The position numbers were made by a program, and so were the translations under genes. Of a DNA stretch of 5,323 bases, positions 1-5,323 are shown in pieces (within the stretch, counting starts at the first letter, position 1; each line of letters begins with the position of its first letter). The DNA is from UBA6624 sp964343345 [NCBI: uncultured bacterium] (GTDB lineage Bacteria; UBP7; UBA6624): positions 1 through 5,323 of the forward strand of contig CAYFJE010000005.1 in NCBI GenBank assembly GCA_964343345.1. The letters are read 5' to 3'. Below the pieces are notes generated by a model. The model was not told the origin of the DNA and ran no database searches. It saw only the letters and a list, made by a program, of their open reading frames with translations.

Positions 1-777
1 ACCACCAGTTGTATGTAAAACACCTTTTGGCTTTCCTGTCGATCCGGATGTGTACAAGATGAACAAAGGATCTTCGGCATCCATTTTTTCAGGTTGGCAT
101 TGATTAGGCATATTGTTGACTTTTTCATGCCACCAATGATCTTTTTTAGGGTTCATCTTTATATTGGCCCCTGTTCTTTTTACAACCAGAACATTCTCAA
201 TTGACGGACATTCGTTCAGTGCTGAATCTCCATTTGATTTCATGGGGATATCTGTTTTTAAACCCCTCACCCCCGTGTCCTGTGTTATTAGCAGTTTACA
301 TTTCGAATCATTTATTCTGTCACGCAATGAATCTGAAGAGAAAGCGCCGAATACTATTGAATGTATTGCACCGATTCTTGCACAGGCAAGCATTGCTATT
401 GTTAATTCAGGAATCATTTGCATATAGATGCAAACCCTGTCTCCTTTTTCTATGTTTATTGATTTCAGAAAGTTTGCACATTTTGAAACTTCTTGAAGGA
501 GCTCTTTGTAGGAATAAGACTTGTCTTCACCTGGATCATTTCCTTCCCATATGAGTGCAGTTTGGTTTCCGTTCCCGGATTCAACATGACGATCAAGGCA
601 GTTATAAGAAGCATTTAGTTCTCCACCTTGAAACCATTTGATCTTGGCTTCAGCATAGTTAACATCTGAAACTCTTTCCCATTTTTTGTACCAGCTTATT
701 CTTTCTGCAACTCTTGACCAAAATCGGTCTGGATTCTGAATCGAATCTTTATAGAGCTCTTTGTAAGCGTTTGGCAT
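1..777 (-). CDS. acs: Acetyl-CoA synthetase (AMP-forming), N-terminal part; runs off the left edge
   Basis: Reading the minus strand from the ATG at 777-775 gives 259 codons with no stop, continuing past position 1. The enzyme activates acetate with ATP to acetyl-AMP and then forms acetyl-CoA in the cytoplasm. Seen: an N-terminal ACAS-type segment (YKELYKDSIQNPDRFW, residues 5-20), then IKWFQGGELN, NCLDRH, ALIWEG, a MLACARIGAIHSIVFG core, and DPLFILYTSGSTGKPKG, whose AMP-binding P-loop lies at residues 243-252. These blocks match Acs closely rather than the acetoacetyl-CoA or general acyl-CoA ligases. A full protein would be about 650 residues, so the adenylation core end and the C-terminal lid with its acetylatable lysine are outside the window. 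The start is forced: an in-frame TAA (the stop of the upstream gene) lies two codons before it. This makes the N-terminus about 20 residues shorter than in E. coli Acs. No clear Shine-Dalgarno precedes the ATG, so coupling to the metallopeptidase gene six bases upstream is likely. Confidence 0.95.
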   Translation of the reverse strand, partial: MPNAYKELYKDSIQNPDRFWSRVAERISWYKKWERVSDVNYAEAKIKWFQGGELNASYNCLDRHVESGNGNQTALIWEGNDPGEDKSYSYKELLQEVSKCANFLKSINIEKGDRVCIYMQMIPELTIAMLACARIGAIHSIVFGAFSSDSLRDRINDSKCKLLITQDTGVRGLKTDIPMKSNGDSALNECPSIENVLVVKRTGANIKMNPKKDHWWHEKVNNMPNQCQPEKMDAEDPLFILYTSGSTGKPKGVLHTTGG

Positions 778-783
778 GGTTTT

Positions 784-2388
784 TTATTCGGGGCCATGAG
801 CAAAATCTTTTGCCCAACATTTCGCGGAAAGTTGTTCACCGGTAATTTCTTTAACCAAGAGATCCCATCTTAATCTTGATCCAAATGAGAACATGTTTGC
901 AAGATAGGTTCCAGCTTCTTTATTGTTGAGTAATCCTTTCCCAGTTCTTTTAACTATATCGTGTTCAAGTTGGCTTGCTGTCATTTCCCCAAGCATGTAA
1001 TTGTGATAATAAACAGGAGCTGTTGCTATATGGTTTTTTGCAGCCCAGTCTGGCTTGTTTCTTTTTTCAGGTTTTTTCATGCATTGATATTCTTCTTTCA
1101 GATCCCACCAAAGTGTGTTCAGGTCTTGTTTTGGATTTGAATAAAGTTCTTGTTCAAATCTGCACATTACTTGTTCCCATCTGCTGAATGCAAGCATTTT
1201 GAATCTTTGTGAATTTATTAATTTTGGTGCTGCATCTTTCACTTCTTGTTTATTGGCACCAAGGAAACCTATTAACCAATCAGGGCTTAAGGCCTGTCTT
1301 CCAAAAATCATTGCTATTGCTTCAGTGCTATTGATGTGTGCAGGGCCTTGTAAGAACCAGGGTAAATTATCTGTTGACAAAAGGTCATATATCGCATGTC
1401 CGTATTCATGAAGTACGGTATCTCCCCATGTTAGGTTGTTTCTAAGGTTGCAAAGGACTCTAACATCTCCATTTGGATCATCAACACCAAGACAAAAGGC
1501 ATGTTGAGATTTTCCCTCTCTCTCATAAAGATCAGATTTTTCAATTGAACTTCTTATATCAAGTCCGCAGCTGTCAAAAGTTTCAATTGCAAGTTTTTCT
1601 AAACAATTTTCCTTCTTGCCTTCAAACCATTTGTCTCCAATGCTGGTGTCAAAGGGAACACTTTGAAAAAATGGATTTTCATAATTCCAAGGCATTACTT
1701 TGTTTTCTTCGATTCCATATTTTTCTGCTCTTTCTTTGTCATATCGACGCTTATGTTCTGTAAAAGGAGCTCTCGTGAGGCTATCAAGTTCATCAAGAAG
1801 ATTAAACAAGAAGCCTTCATCAATTTCTTGAGTTATCAGCCTCATTGAGTAATAGTTTTTAAAACCCATTCTTTTTGCACAGCTGTTTCTGATTTCCACA
1901 AGATCTAAAAGTTTCCCTTCAACTTTTTCCCCAATTGTTTTTGTTGCTTCCCATGCCTTTTTGCTGAGTGAATTATCTGAACTTTGTTTAAGGATGTCAG
2001 ATAGATCATTAGATGATTTTTTTTCACCATCAACAACACCTCTATGTTTTACATAGTCAGAAGAGATTTCTAAGCCAAGCTTCACGCTTTCAGAGATCTC
2101 TTTATCAGTTTTTTGGCTCCCTATCGCGGATAGATAAAGTGTTTCAATTATCCTTTTTGTGTCACTGTCTTCAATTTTTTCAATTTCAGAGTACCAGCCT
2201 CTAATTTTTTCAAACCTTTCCTTGTCAGCAACTCTTTTTTCCATTGTTTCAGAAAGAACTTGAGAAATTTCATCATAGTTTTTTTGACTTGTTGTTTCTT
2301 TGCCCCACCATGCGAGAGCCAAGGCTTTCCATAAAGGCCTGCTGAATTTTTCTTCATCAATTAAAAATTTTTTTATTTCTTTTTGCAT
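784..2388 (-). CDS. M2-like (ACE-related) zinc metallopeptidase, probably cytoplasmic
   Basis: This 534-residue protein is a gluzincin peptidase. The zinc site is HEYGH at residues 327-331 (His327, Glu328, His331), and the likely third ligand is Glu356 in NSTEAIAM. Near the C-terminus, DWAAKNHIATAPVYYHNYMLGE (His453 to Tyr464) resembles the substrate/transition-state-binding His and Tyr region of angiotensin-converting enzyme. Other blocks typical of bacterial M2/M3-like peptidases are KKAWEATKTIGEKV (143-156), SDLYEREGKSQHAFC (285-299) and FSRWEQVMCRFEQELY (401-416). About 535-550 residues is normal for bacterial members as I recall them. There is no signal peptide or membrane segment, so it should act on peptides in the cytoplasm, unlike animal ACE. 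Whether it removes dipeptides or single residues cannot be read from sequence. The start is backed by a strong GGAGGA ribosome-binding site. It ends in TAA six bases before acs, and the two genes probably share a transcript. The spacing from His331 to Glu356 is 25 residues, one more than in human ACE. M3-family membership is the main alternative. Confidence 0.85.
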   Translation of the reverse strand: MQKEIKKFLIDEEKFSRPLWKALALAWWGKETTSQKNYDEISQVLSETMEKRVADKERFEKIRGWYSEIEKIEDSDTKRIIETLYLSAIGSQKTDKEISESVKLGLEISSDYVKHRGVVDGEKKSSNDLSDILKQSSDNSLSKKAWEATKTIGEKVEGKLLDLVEIRNSCAKRMGFKNYYSMRLITQEIDEGFLFNLLDELDSLTRAPFTEHKRRYDKERAEKYGIEENKVMPWNYENPFFQSVPFDTSIGDKWFEGKKENCLEKLAIETFDSCGLDIRSSIEKSDLYEREGKSQHAFCLGVDDPNGDVRVLCNLRNNLTWGDTVLHEYGHAIYDLLSTDNLPWFLQGPAHINSTEAIAMIFGRQALSPDWLIGFLGANKQEVKDAAPKLINSQRFKMLAFSRWEQVMCRFEQELYSNPKQDLNTLWWDLKEEYQCMKKPEKRNKPDWAAKNHIATAPVYYHNYMLGEMTASQLEHDIVKRTGKGLLNNKEAGTYLANMFSFGSRLRWDLLVKEITGEQLSAKCWAKDFAHGPE

Positions 2389-2412
2389 AAAAGTTCCTCC
2401 AAAGTTTATATC
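2383..2412 (+). promoter_or_regulatory. Possible promoter of the thiO-ispG-osmC operon (weak)
   Basis: On the plus strand TTGCAT (2383-2388) and TATATC (2407-2412) are separated by 18 bases and resemble sigma-70 -35 and -10 boxes at 4 of 6 positions or so each. Transcription would begin near 2419, leaving a very short leader with the AGGA at 2421-2424. The region is AT-rich, so such matches arise easily. It also overlaps the start codon of the divergent gene. Confidence 0.2.
2395..2400 (-). promoter_or_regulatory. Strong ribosome-binding site of the metallopeptidase gene
   Basis: The minus strand reads GGAGGAACTTTT immediately before the ATG at 2388. The GGAGGA core is separated from the start codon by six bases. 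This is a near-ideal Shine-Dalgarno and fixes the start. It is much stronger than the site of the divergent thiO-like gene, which suggests efficient translation of the peptidase. Confidence 0.8.
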
Positions 2413-2426
2413 CTAGTCTTAGGATA
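2409..2426. promoter_or_regulatory. 18-base palindrome in the divergent intergenic region (candidate operator)
   Basis: TATCCTAGTCTTAGGATA is a perfect inverted repeat with 7-base arms (2409-2415 and 2420-2426) and a 4-base centre. It fills the middle of the only intergenic region, 44 bases long, between the divergent metallopeptidase and thiO-like genes. Either it binds a dimeric regulator that could act on both directions, or its right arm simply supplies the AGGA used as the thiO-like Shine-Dalgarno and the symmetry is fortuitous. A transcript starting upstream could fold it into a small hairpin hiding that AGGA. No regulator gene is adjacent in the window. Confidence 0.45.
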
Positions 2427-2432
2427 ATCTAA

Positions 2433-3506
2433 GTGAAGGATATTGTTATTATTGGCGGTGGAGTTGCAGGAATGGCTATTGCCTGGGAAGCCCAGAAGAA
2501 TGGCTATACCGTTTTGTTGTTGGAGAAGGATTCTTGTGGGGGAGGGGCGAGCCAGGCAAGTGCCGGGATATTGTCCCCTGCTGGAAAGTCATGTGGAGAT
2601 CCTGAGTTAAATAAAATTTGCTGGGAAGGGATAAGGATGTTTCCTGAATGGATAGAAGATTTAATGAAGGTTTCTGAGTTTGATCCAGACCTTAAGATGG
2701 AAGGCGTTTTTTATCCTGAAGAGGAAGGTTTACCAAGAAGAATCGAAAGTCTTGAAAGCGTAAATGTGAAGCATTCTTGGCTTTCTCGAGAAGATATAGA
2801 AAAAAAATTTTCATGGCTAGGTGTTGACAAAGTTGTATTGATAGAAGACGAAGGAAGAATAAATCCACGAAAGCTTATGTACCTTTTGAAAGATTCTCTT
2901 ATTGCAAAAGGTGTCGATATTCGTGAGAATTCAGAAGTTTCAAAAATTTCAAAACACAAAGATGGTTGGGAGGTCTCATTGGACAATGGAAAAACTTTTA
3001 TTTCTGAAAAAGTTTCAATGTGTACAGGAGCATGGGCAAAAGGTGTTGAGGGGTGGATCCCTCCTGTTAAACCAATGAGAGGGCAGTTGATAGAGCTTTT
3101 TGGCCAAGGGGAAGGTTTTCCAACACACACAGTACACGGAGAGGCTGCTTATATGGTGCCTCAATCAGGAAATTACTGGATTGGCGGAATTGTTCAAGAC
3201 AGAGGTTTTGATGATTCCATTGACAAAAAAACTTTATTCCAAAAAGTTGCGACAATGACAAAATGGGTTCCCGGTTTTGCAAAAGCAAAACTAGGGGAAT
3301 CTTGGTGTGGTTTTCGGCCAGGCTCTCCTGACGATCGCCCAATAATAGGTGAAAGAGAGGGCCTTGAGGGGATTTTTTGGGCAACAGGGCTTTTCAGAAA
3401 CGGTGTTTCTCTATCCCCAATAGTTGCAAGAAAATTTATTTCATGGATGAATGGACAATTTGATTCAAGTCTGAAGTATCCTTTTTCACCAAACAGATTC
3501 TCATGA
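2433..3506 (+). CDS. thiO: FAD-dependent glycine oxidase, ThiO-like (DAO superfamily)
   Basis: A 357-residue FAD amine oxidase. Residues 4-13 (IVIIGGGVAG) form the dinucleotide-binding GxGxxG at Gly8, Gly10 and Gly13, and Glu31 at the end of the second strand is placed to bind the adenosine ribose. SQASAGILSPA (40-50), PVKPMRGQ (211-218), GFRPGSPDDRPIIGE (293-307) and FWATGLFRNGVSLSP (315-329) are characteristic of ThiO and its close DAO relatives. Arg295 is the likely substrate-carboxylate arginine. ThiO oxidises glycine to iminoglycine for the thiamine thiazole ring, with release of H2O2. No other thi gene is in view, so a different small amino acid substrate is possible. The start is GTG: an in-frame TAA directly precedes it (2430-2432), and the next Met (residue 14) lies just past the nucleotide-binding loop. 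A weak AGGA lies 8 bases upstream. The stop overlaps the ispG start as ATGA, so this is the first gene of the operon. Confidence 0.82.
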   Translation: MKDIVIIGGGVAGMAIAWEAQKNGYTVLLLEKDSCGGGASQASAGILSPAGKSCGDPELNKICWEGIRMFPEWIEDLMKVSEFDPDLKMEGVFYPEEEGLPRRIESLESVNVKHSWLSREDIEKKFSWLGVDKVVLIEDEGRINPRKLMYLLKDSLIAKGVDIRENSEVSKISKHKDGWEVSLDNGKTFISEKVSMCTGAWAKGVEGWIPPVKPMRGQLIELFGQGEGFPTHTVHGEAAYMVPQSGNYWIGGIVQDRGFDDSIDKKTLFQKVATMTKWVPGFAKAKLGESWCGFRPGSPDDRPIIGEREGLEGIFWATGLFRNGVSLSPIVARKFISWMNGQFDSSLKYPFSPNRFS

Positions 3507-4729
3507 ATTTTTTTGCACTTAAAACAAAAAGAAAAAGCATCACATGCTATGTTGGGGGGGTCCCAATTGGAGGAGGGAATCCAATAGTTGTTCAGTCAAT
3601 GACAGATACTGATACTTCAGATATTGAAAAAACTGTAGAGCAAATAATTTTGCTTGCAAATGCAGGAAGTGAAATTGTTCGAATTACCGTAAATAACGAA
3701 GAATCAGCTAAAGCTGTTCCAGAGATTGTCAGACGAATAAAAGAAAGCGGTTGCCCCGTCCCCATTGTTGGAGATTTTCATTTCAACGGGCATGTTTTGT
3801 TGAAAAAATACCCTGAAATGGCAAAATCGCTTTCAAAATTCAGAATCAACCCTGGAAATGTTGGTCGAGGTCCAAGACATGATAAAAACTTTGTTACTTT
3901 TATCGAGATTGCAAAAACTCTCAAGAAGCCAATTCGAATTGGGGTAAATGCAGGAAGCTTGGATCCTGAGGTTTTAGCCAAAAGAATGGATAGAAATGCA
4001 AAAAACAACTTCCCTCTCTCATCTGAAGAAGTTGAAATTGAGGCATTGGTAGACAGTGCTTTAAACAGCGCACAGACAGCAGTTGATCTAGGACTTGGAA
4101 AAAACATGATTATCATTTCTTGTAAGGTTTCAAGGGTTCAGGAAATGGTTACGGTTTATAGGAAGATTGCTGAAAATTGTGATTTCCCTCTTCATCTAGG
4201 TTTAACTGAGGCTGGCATGGGTTTGAAAGGGGTTGCTTCAACATCTTCAGCATTATCGATACTCTTGAGTGAAGGGATTGGAGACACTATCAGGTCGAGT
4301 TTGACTCCTGAAGTTGGGGGAGATAGAGCAAAAGAGGTAAGGCTGTGTCAAGAAATACTTCAAGCTTTAGGCTTAAGGAGCTTCAGACCTTCTGTAACTA
4401 GCTGTCCAGGGTGTGGGAGAACAACTTCAACTTTTTTTAGAGAATTAGCAGAAAATATCCAAAATGAAATTGATGTCAACATGAAGGAATGGAAAGAGGT
4501 TTTCCCAGGTGTTGAGAATTTGAAAATTGCAATTATGGGATGTATTGTGAACGGTCCGGGAGAATCTAAATCTGCTGATATAGGAATTTCATTGCCTGGA
4601 ACCGGAGAGGATCCTAAAGTGCCTGTTTATATTGATGGTAAATTAGAACAAATATTGACCGGTTCTGCAATATCAGAAGAATTTATTGATATAGTAGGAA
4701 AGTACATAAAAGGAAGGTGGTCAAAATGA
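3503..4729 (+). CDS. ispG: 4-hydroxy-3-methylbut-2-en-1-yl diphosphate synthase IspG (GcpE), long form
   Basis: IspG converts the cyclic diphosphate MEcPP to HMBPP, the penultimate step of the MEP isoprenoid pathway, using a 4Fe-4S cluster and an external electron donor. The 408 residues show VGGVPIGGGNPIVVQSMT (17-34) at the TIM-barrel start, RINPGNVG (114-121), RIGVNAGSLD (145-154), HLGLTEAGMG (231-240) and LLSEGIGDTIR (254-264). The C-terminal Fe-S domain has SCPGCGRTTST with Cys301 and Cys304, and MGCIVNGPGESK with Cys347 and Glu354. All three cluster cysteines and the glutamate ligand/catalyst are present, so it should be active. E. coli IspG has 372 residues. The extra length here includes the TPEVGGDR and PVPIVGDFHFNG regions I associate with alpha/beta-proteobacterial IspG. 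The ATG overlaps the upstream stop (ATGA) with no clear Shine-Dalgarno, so translation probably depends on termination of the thiO-like gene. A run of seven G (3554-3560) lies in codons 17-20. Confidence 0.97.
   Translation: MNFFALKTKRKSITCYVGGVPIGGGNPIVVQSMTDTDTSDIEKTVEQIILLANAGSEIVRITVNNEESAKAVPEIVRRIKESGCPVPIVGDFHFNGHVLLKKYPEMAKSLSKFRINPGNVGRGPRHDKNFVTFIEIAKTLKKPIRIGVNAGSLDPEVLAKRMDRNAKNNFPLSSEEVEIEALVDSALNSAQTAVDLGLGKNMIIISCKVSRVQEMVTVYRKIAENCDFPLHLGLTEAGMGLKGVASTSSALSILLSEGIGDTIRSSLTPEVGGDRAKEVRLCQEILQALGLRSFRPSVTSCPGCGRTTSTFFRELAENIQNEIDVNMKEWKEVFPGVENLKIAIMGCIVNGPGESKSADIGISLPGTGEDPKVPVYIDGKLEQILTGSAISEEFIDIVGKYIKGRWSK
4711..4717 (+). promoter_or_regulatory. Ribosome-binding site that decides the osmC-like start
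   Basis: AGGAAGG ends 8 bases before the ATG at 4726, inside the last codons of ispG. An upstream in-frame GTG at 4717 overlaps this site and has no Shine-Dalgarno of its own, so the ATG at 4726 is the better start. That ATG also overlaps the ispG TGA as ATGA, repeating the arrangement at the thiO/ispG junction. Confidence 0.7.
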
Positions 4730-5136
4730 CAAAAATTCATGCTGTTTATGAAGGAGGTTTAAGATGTAAAGCAGTTCATAAATTATCAAATTCAGAATTA
4801 ATCACTGATGCACCTTTGGACAACTGCGGTAAAGGTGAATCTTTTTCTCCAACAGACCTTATTGCAACAGCATTCATCACTTGTGTTTCAACAATAATGG
4901 GTATTGCTGCTGAAAATTCTGGAATTGATATTTGTAATTTTGAAATAACGGCAGAAAAAAAAATGTCTAAAAATCTTCCACGAAGGATTTCTGAAATTAT
5001 TGTTGATATTTACATGAAGAATAGATACTCTGAAAAAGAAAAAAAAATATTTCAAAATGCTGCTGAAACATGTCCTGTACACAAAAGTTTAAGCAATAAC
5101 CTAAAAAAAACTATAACATTTCATTGGAATGATTAG
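4726..5136 (+). CDS. OsmC/Ohr-family thiol peroxidase-like protein
   Basis: A 136-residue OsmC-family protein (139 if the less likely GTG at 4717 is used). OsmC and Ohr proteins are small cytoplasmic dimers that reduce organic hydroperoxides and H2O2 with two cysteines. Here the family motifs are TDAPLDNCGKGESFSPTDL (27-45), a Cys53 helix (TAFITCVSTIMGIAAE, 48-63) and the second redox cysteine Cys116 in ETCPVHKSL (114-122). Both redox cysteines are therefore present. The TDAPxDNxGKGExFSPTDL form belongs to the general OsmC-like group (YhfA-like proteins), not clearly to Ohr or to osmotically inducible OsmC, so no symbol is given. Length is normal. It is the third gene of the operon, with an ATGA overlap to ispG. 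Codon use is markedly A-rich, with three runs of 8-9 A (4955-4963, 5039-5047, 5103-5110) that do not break the frame. Peroxide reduction here is inferred from the family. Confidence 0.9.
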   Translation: MTKIHAVYEGGLRCKAVHKLSNSELITDAPLDNCGKGESFSPTDLIATAFITCVSTIMGIAAENSGIDICNFEITAEKKMSKNLPRRISEIIVDIYMKNRYSEKEKKIFQNAAETCPVHKSLSNNLKKTITFHWND

Positions 5137-5141
5137 AGGAG
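5135..5141 (+). promoter_or_regulatory. Ribosome-binding site of the DsbA-like gene overlapping the osmC-like stop
   Basis: AGAGGAG starts within the TAG stop of the upstream gene (5134-5136) and ends 8 bases before the ATG at 5150. The shared stop/Shine-Dalgarno indicates that the exported protein gene is part of the same operon. Confidence 0.65.
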
Positions 5142-5149
5142 TAAGTTTT

Positions 5150-5323
5150 ATGAAGAAAATAATATTTTCAATTTTGTTTTTATTGAATTTCGGAGTGCTA
5201 AAAGCCTCAGATTTCGATTCTTCAGAAAGGTATAAGGTTCCTTTACAAGAATCATTTTCAAAAGGTTCTGAGAACCCATCTGTAACAATAGTGGAATTTA
5301 GTGCTTTTAATTGTCCTCCCTGC
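5150..5323 (+). CDS. Exported thiol-disulfide protein, DsbA-like, N-terminal 58 residues; runs off the right edge
   Basis: An open frame starts at the ATG 5150 and stays open to the window end. Residues 1-19 form a typical signal peptide: MKK, a hydrophobic core IIFSILFLLNFGVL, and a probable cleavage after LKA (Ala19). The mature part, with YKVPLQESFSKGSENPSVTIVEFSAFNCPPC, matches the first strands of DsbA-family thioredoxin folds. The usual form there is an 'xxPVTIVEFSDFxCPxC' sequence. The active-site motif is CPPC (Cys55, Cys58) and the window stops on the second cysteine. DsbA homologues typically have CPHC or CPYC/CPFC, so CPPC is a variant; the dipeptide sets redox potential, so oxidase versus reductase cannot be assigned. 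It would act in the periplasm. The 13-base gap to the osmC-like gene and the shared stop/ribosome-binding site place it in the operon. A lipoprotein is unlikely since no Cys follows the signal. Confidence 0.82.
   Translation, partial: MKKIIFSILFLLNFGVLKASDFDSSERYKVPLQESFSKGSENPSVTIVEFSAFNCPPC

Noticed and set aside
164-554. Two overlapping plus-strand open frames of 87 and 117 codons
   Set aside because: They lie opposite the well-matched acs coding frame, have no plausible ribosome-binding sites, and give no recognisable protein. They are antisense shadows.
499-765. A 12-base direct repeat, gagctctttgta, at 499-510 and 754-765
   Set aside because: Both copies encode the peptide YKEL within acs. 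This is most simply a coincidence of protein sequence and codon choice, with no flanking similarity.
975-2204. Several plus-strand open frames of 61-96 codons
   Set aside because: All lie antisense to the metallopeptidase gene, which has a complete set of family motifs. Their translations are Cys/Phe/Leu-rich low-quality sequences typical of shadow frames.
784-2388. Assignment as an M32 carboxypeptidase (Taq family), suggested by HExGHA
   Set aside because: The flanking blocks (NLPWFLQGPAHINSTEAIAM, HIATAPVYYHNYMLGE) fit M2-like peptidases. The C-terminal block expected of M32 was not seen.
2423-2428. GATAAT as a -10 box for the thiO-like gene
   Set aside because: It would start transcription at about the GTG start codon and leave no leader. 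No suitable -35 was seen, and leaderless translation from GTG cannot be supported from this alone.
3563-3570. CCAATTGG palindrome inside ispG
   Set aside because: It is eight bases long within a coding region and explained by the codons for Pro-Ile-Gly. It is too short to be meaningful.
2711-4116. Minus-strand open frames opposite thiO and ispG
   Set aside because: They are antisense to strongly supported genes and show no domain motifs or start signals.

Overview
The window is a compact, protein-coding stretch of an AT-rich (by eye about 38-40% GC) Gram-negative-type bacterial chromosome. Two gene blocks point away from a 44-base divergent intergenic region near position 2410. The IspG is the long (about 408-residue) form, with sequence blocks I associate with alpha- and beta-proteobacterial IspG. 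The last gene encodes a probable exported thiol-disulfide protein. These suggest a proteobacterium or close relative, but the lineage cannot be fixed from six genes. No mobile element, RNA gene or CRISPR array was seen, and the gene set is mostly housekeeping.

Left block, minus strand (2388 to 1): a complete 534-residue cytoplasmic zinc metallopeptidase resembling the bacterial M2 (ACE-like) family comes first. After six bases follows the N-terminal 259 residues of acetyl-CoA synthetase (acs), cut by the window edge just after the AMP-binding P-loop. The two look like one transcription unit.

Right block, plus strand (2433 to 5323): a ThiO-like FAD glycine oxidase, IspG (MEP isoprenoid pathway, 4Fe-4S), an OsmC-family thiol peroxidase-like protein, and the first 58 residues of a probable exported DsbA-like protein that ends on the second cysteine of its CPPC motif. 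The first three genes are joined by two successive ATGA stop/start overlaps, and the fourth starts 13 bases after the third. This is almost certainly one operon.

Possible joint logic (inference): ThiO makes the imine used for the thiamine thiazole and releases H2O2. IspG carries an oxidant-sensitive Fe-S cluster in the pathway that shares DXP with thiazole synthesis. An OsmC thiol peroxidase and a thiol-disulfide protein follow in the same transcript. An 18-base palindrome with 7-base arms sits in the divergent region and is the main unexplained non-coding signal. I found no convincing evidence of a wholly new system. The most interesting points are the tightly coupled operon and the palindrome.
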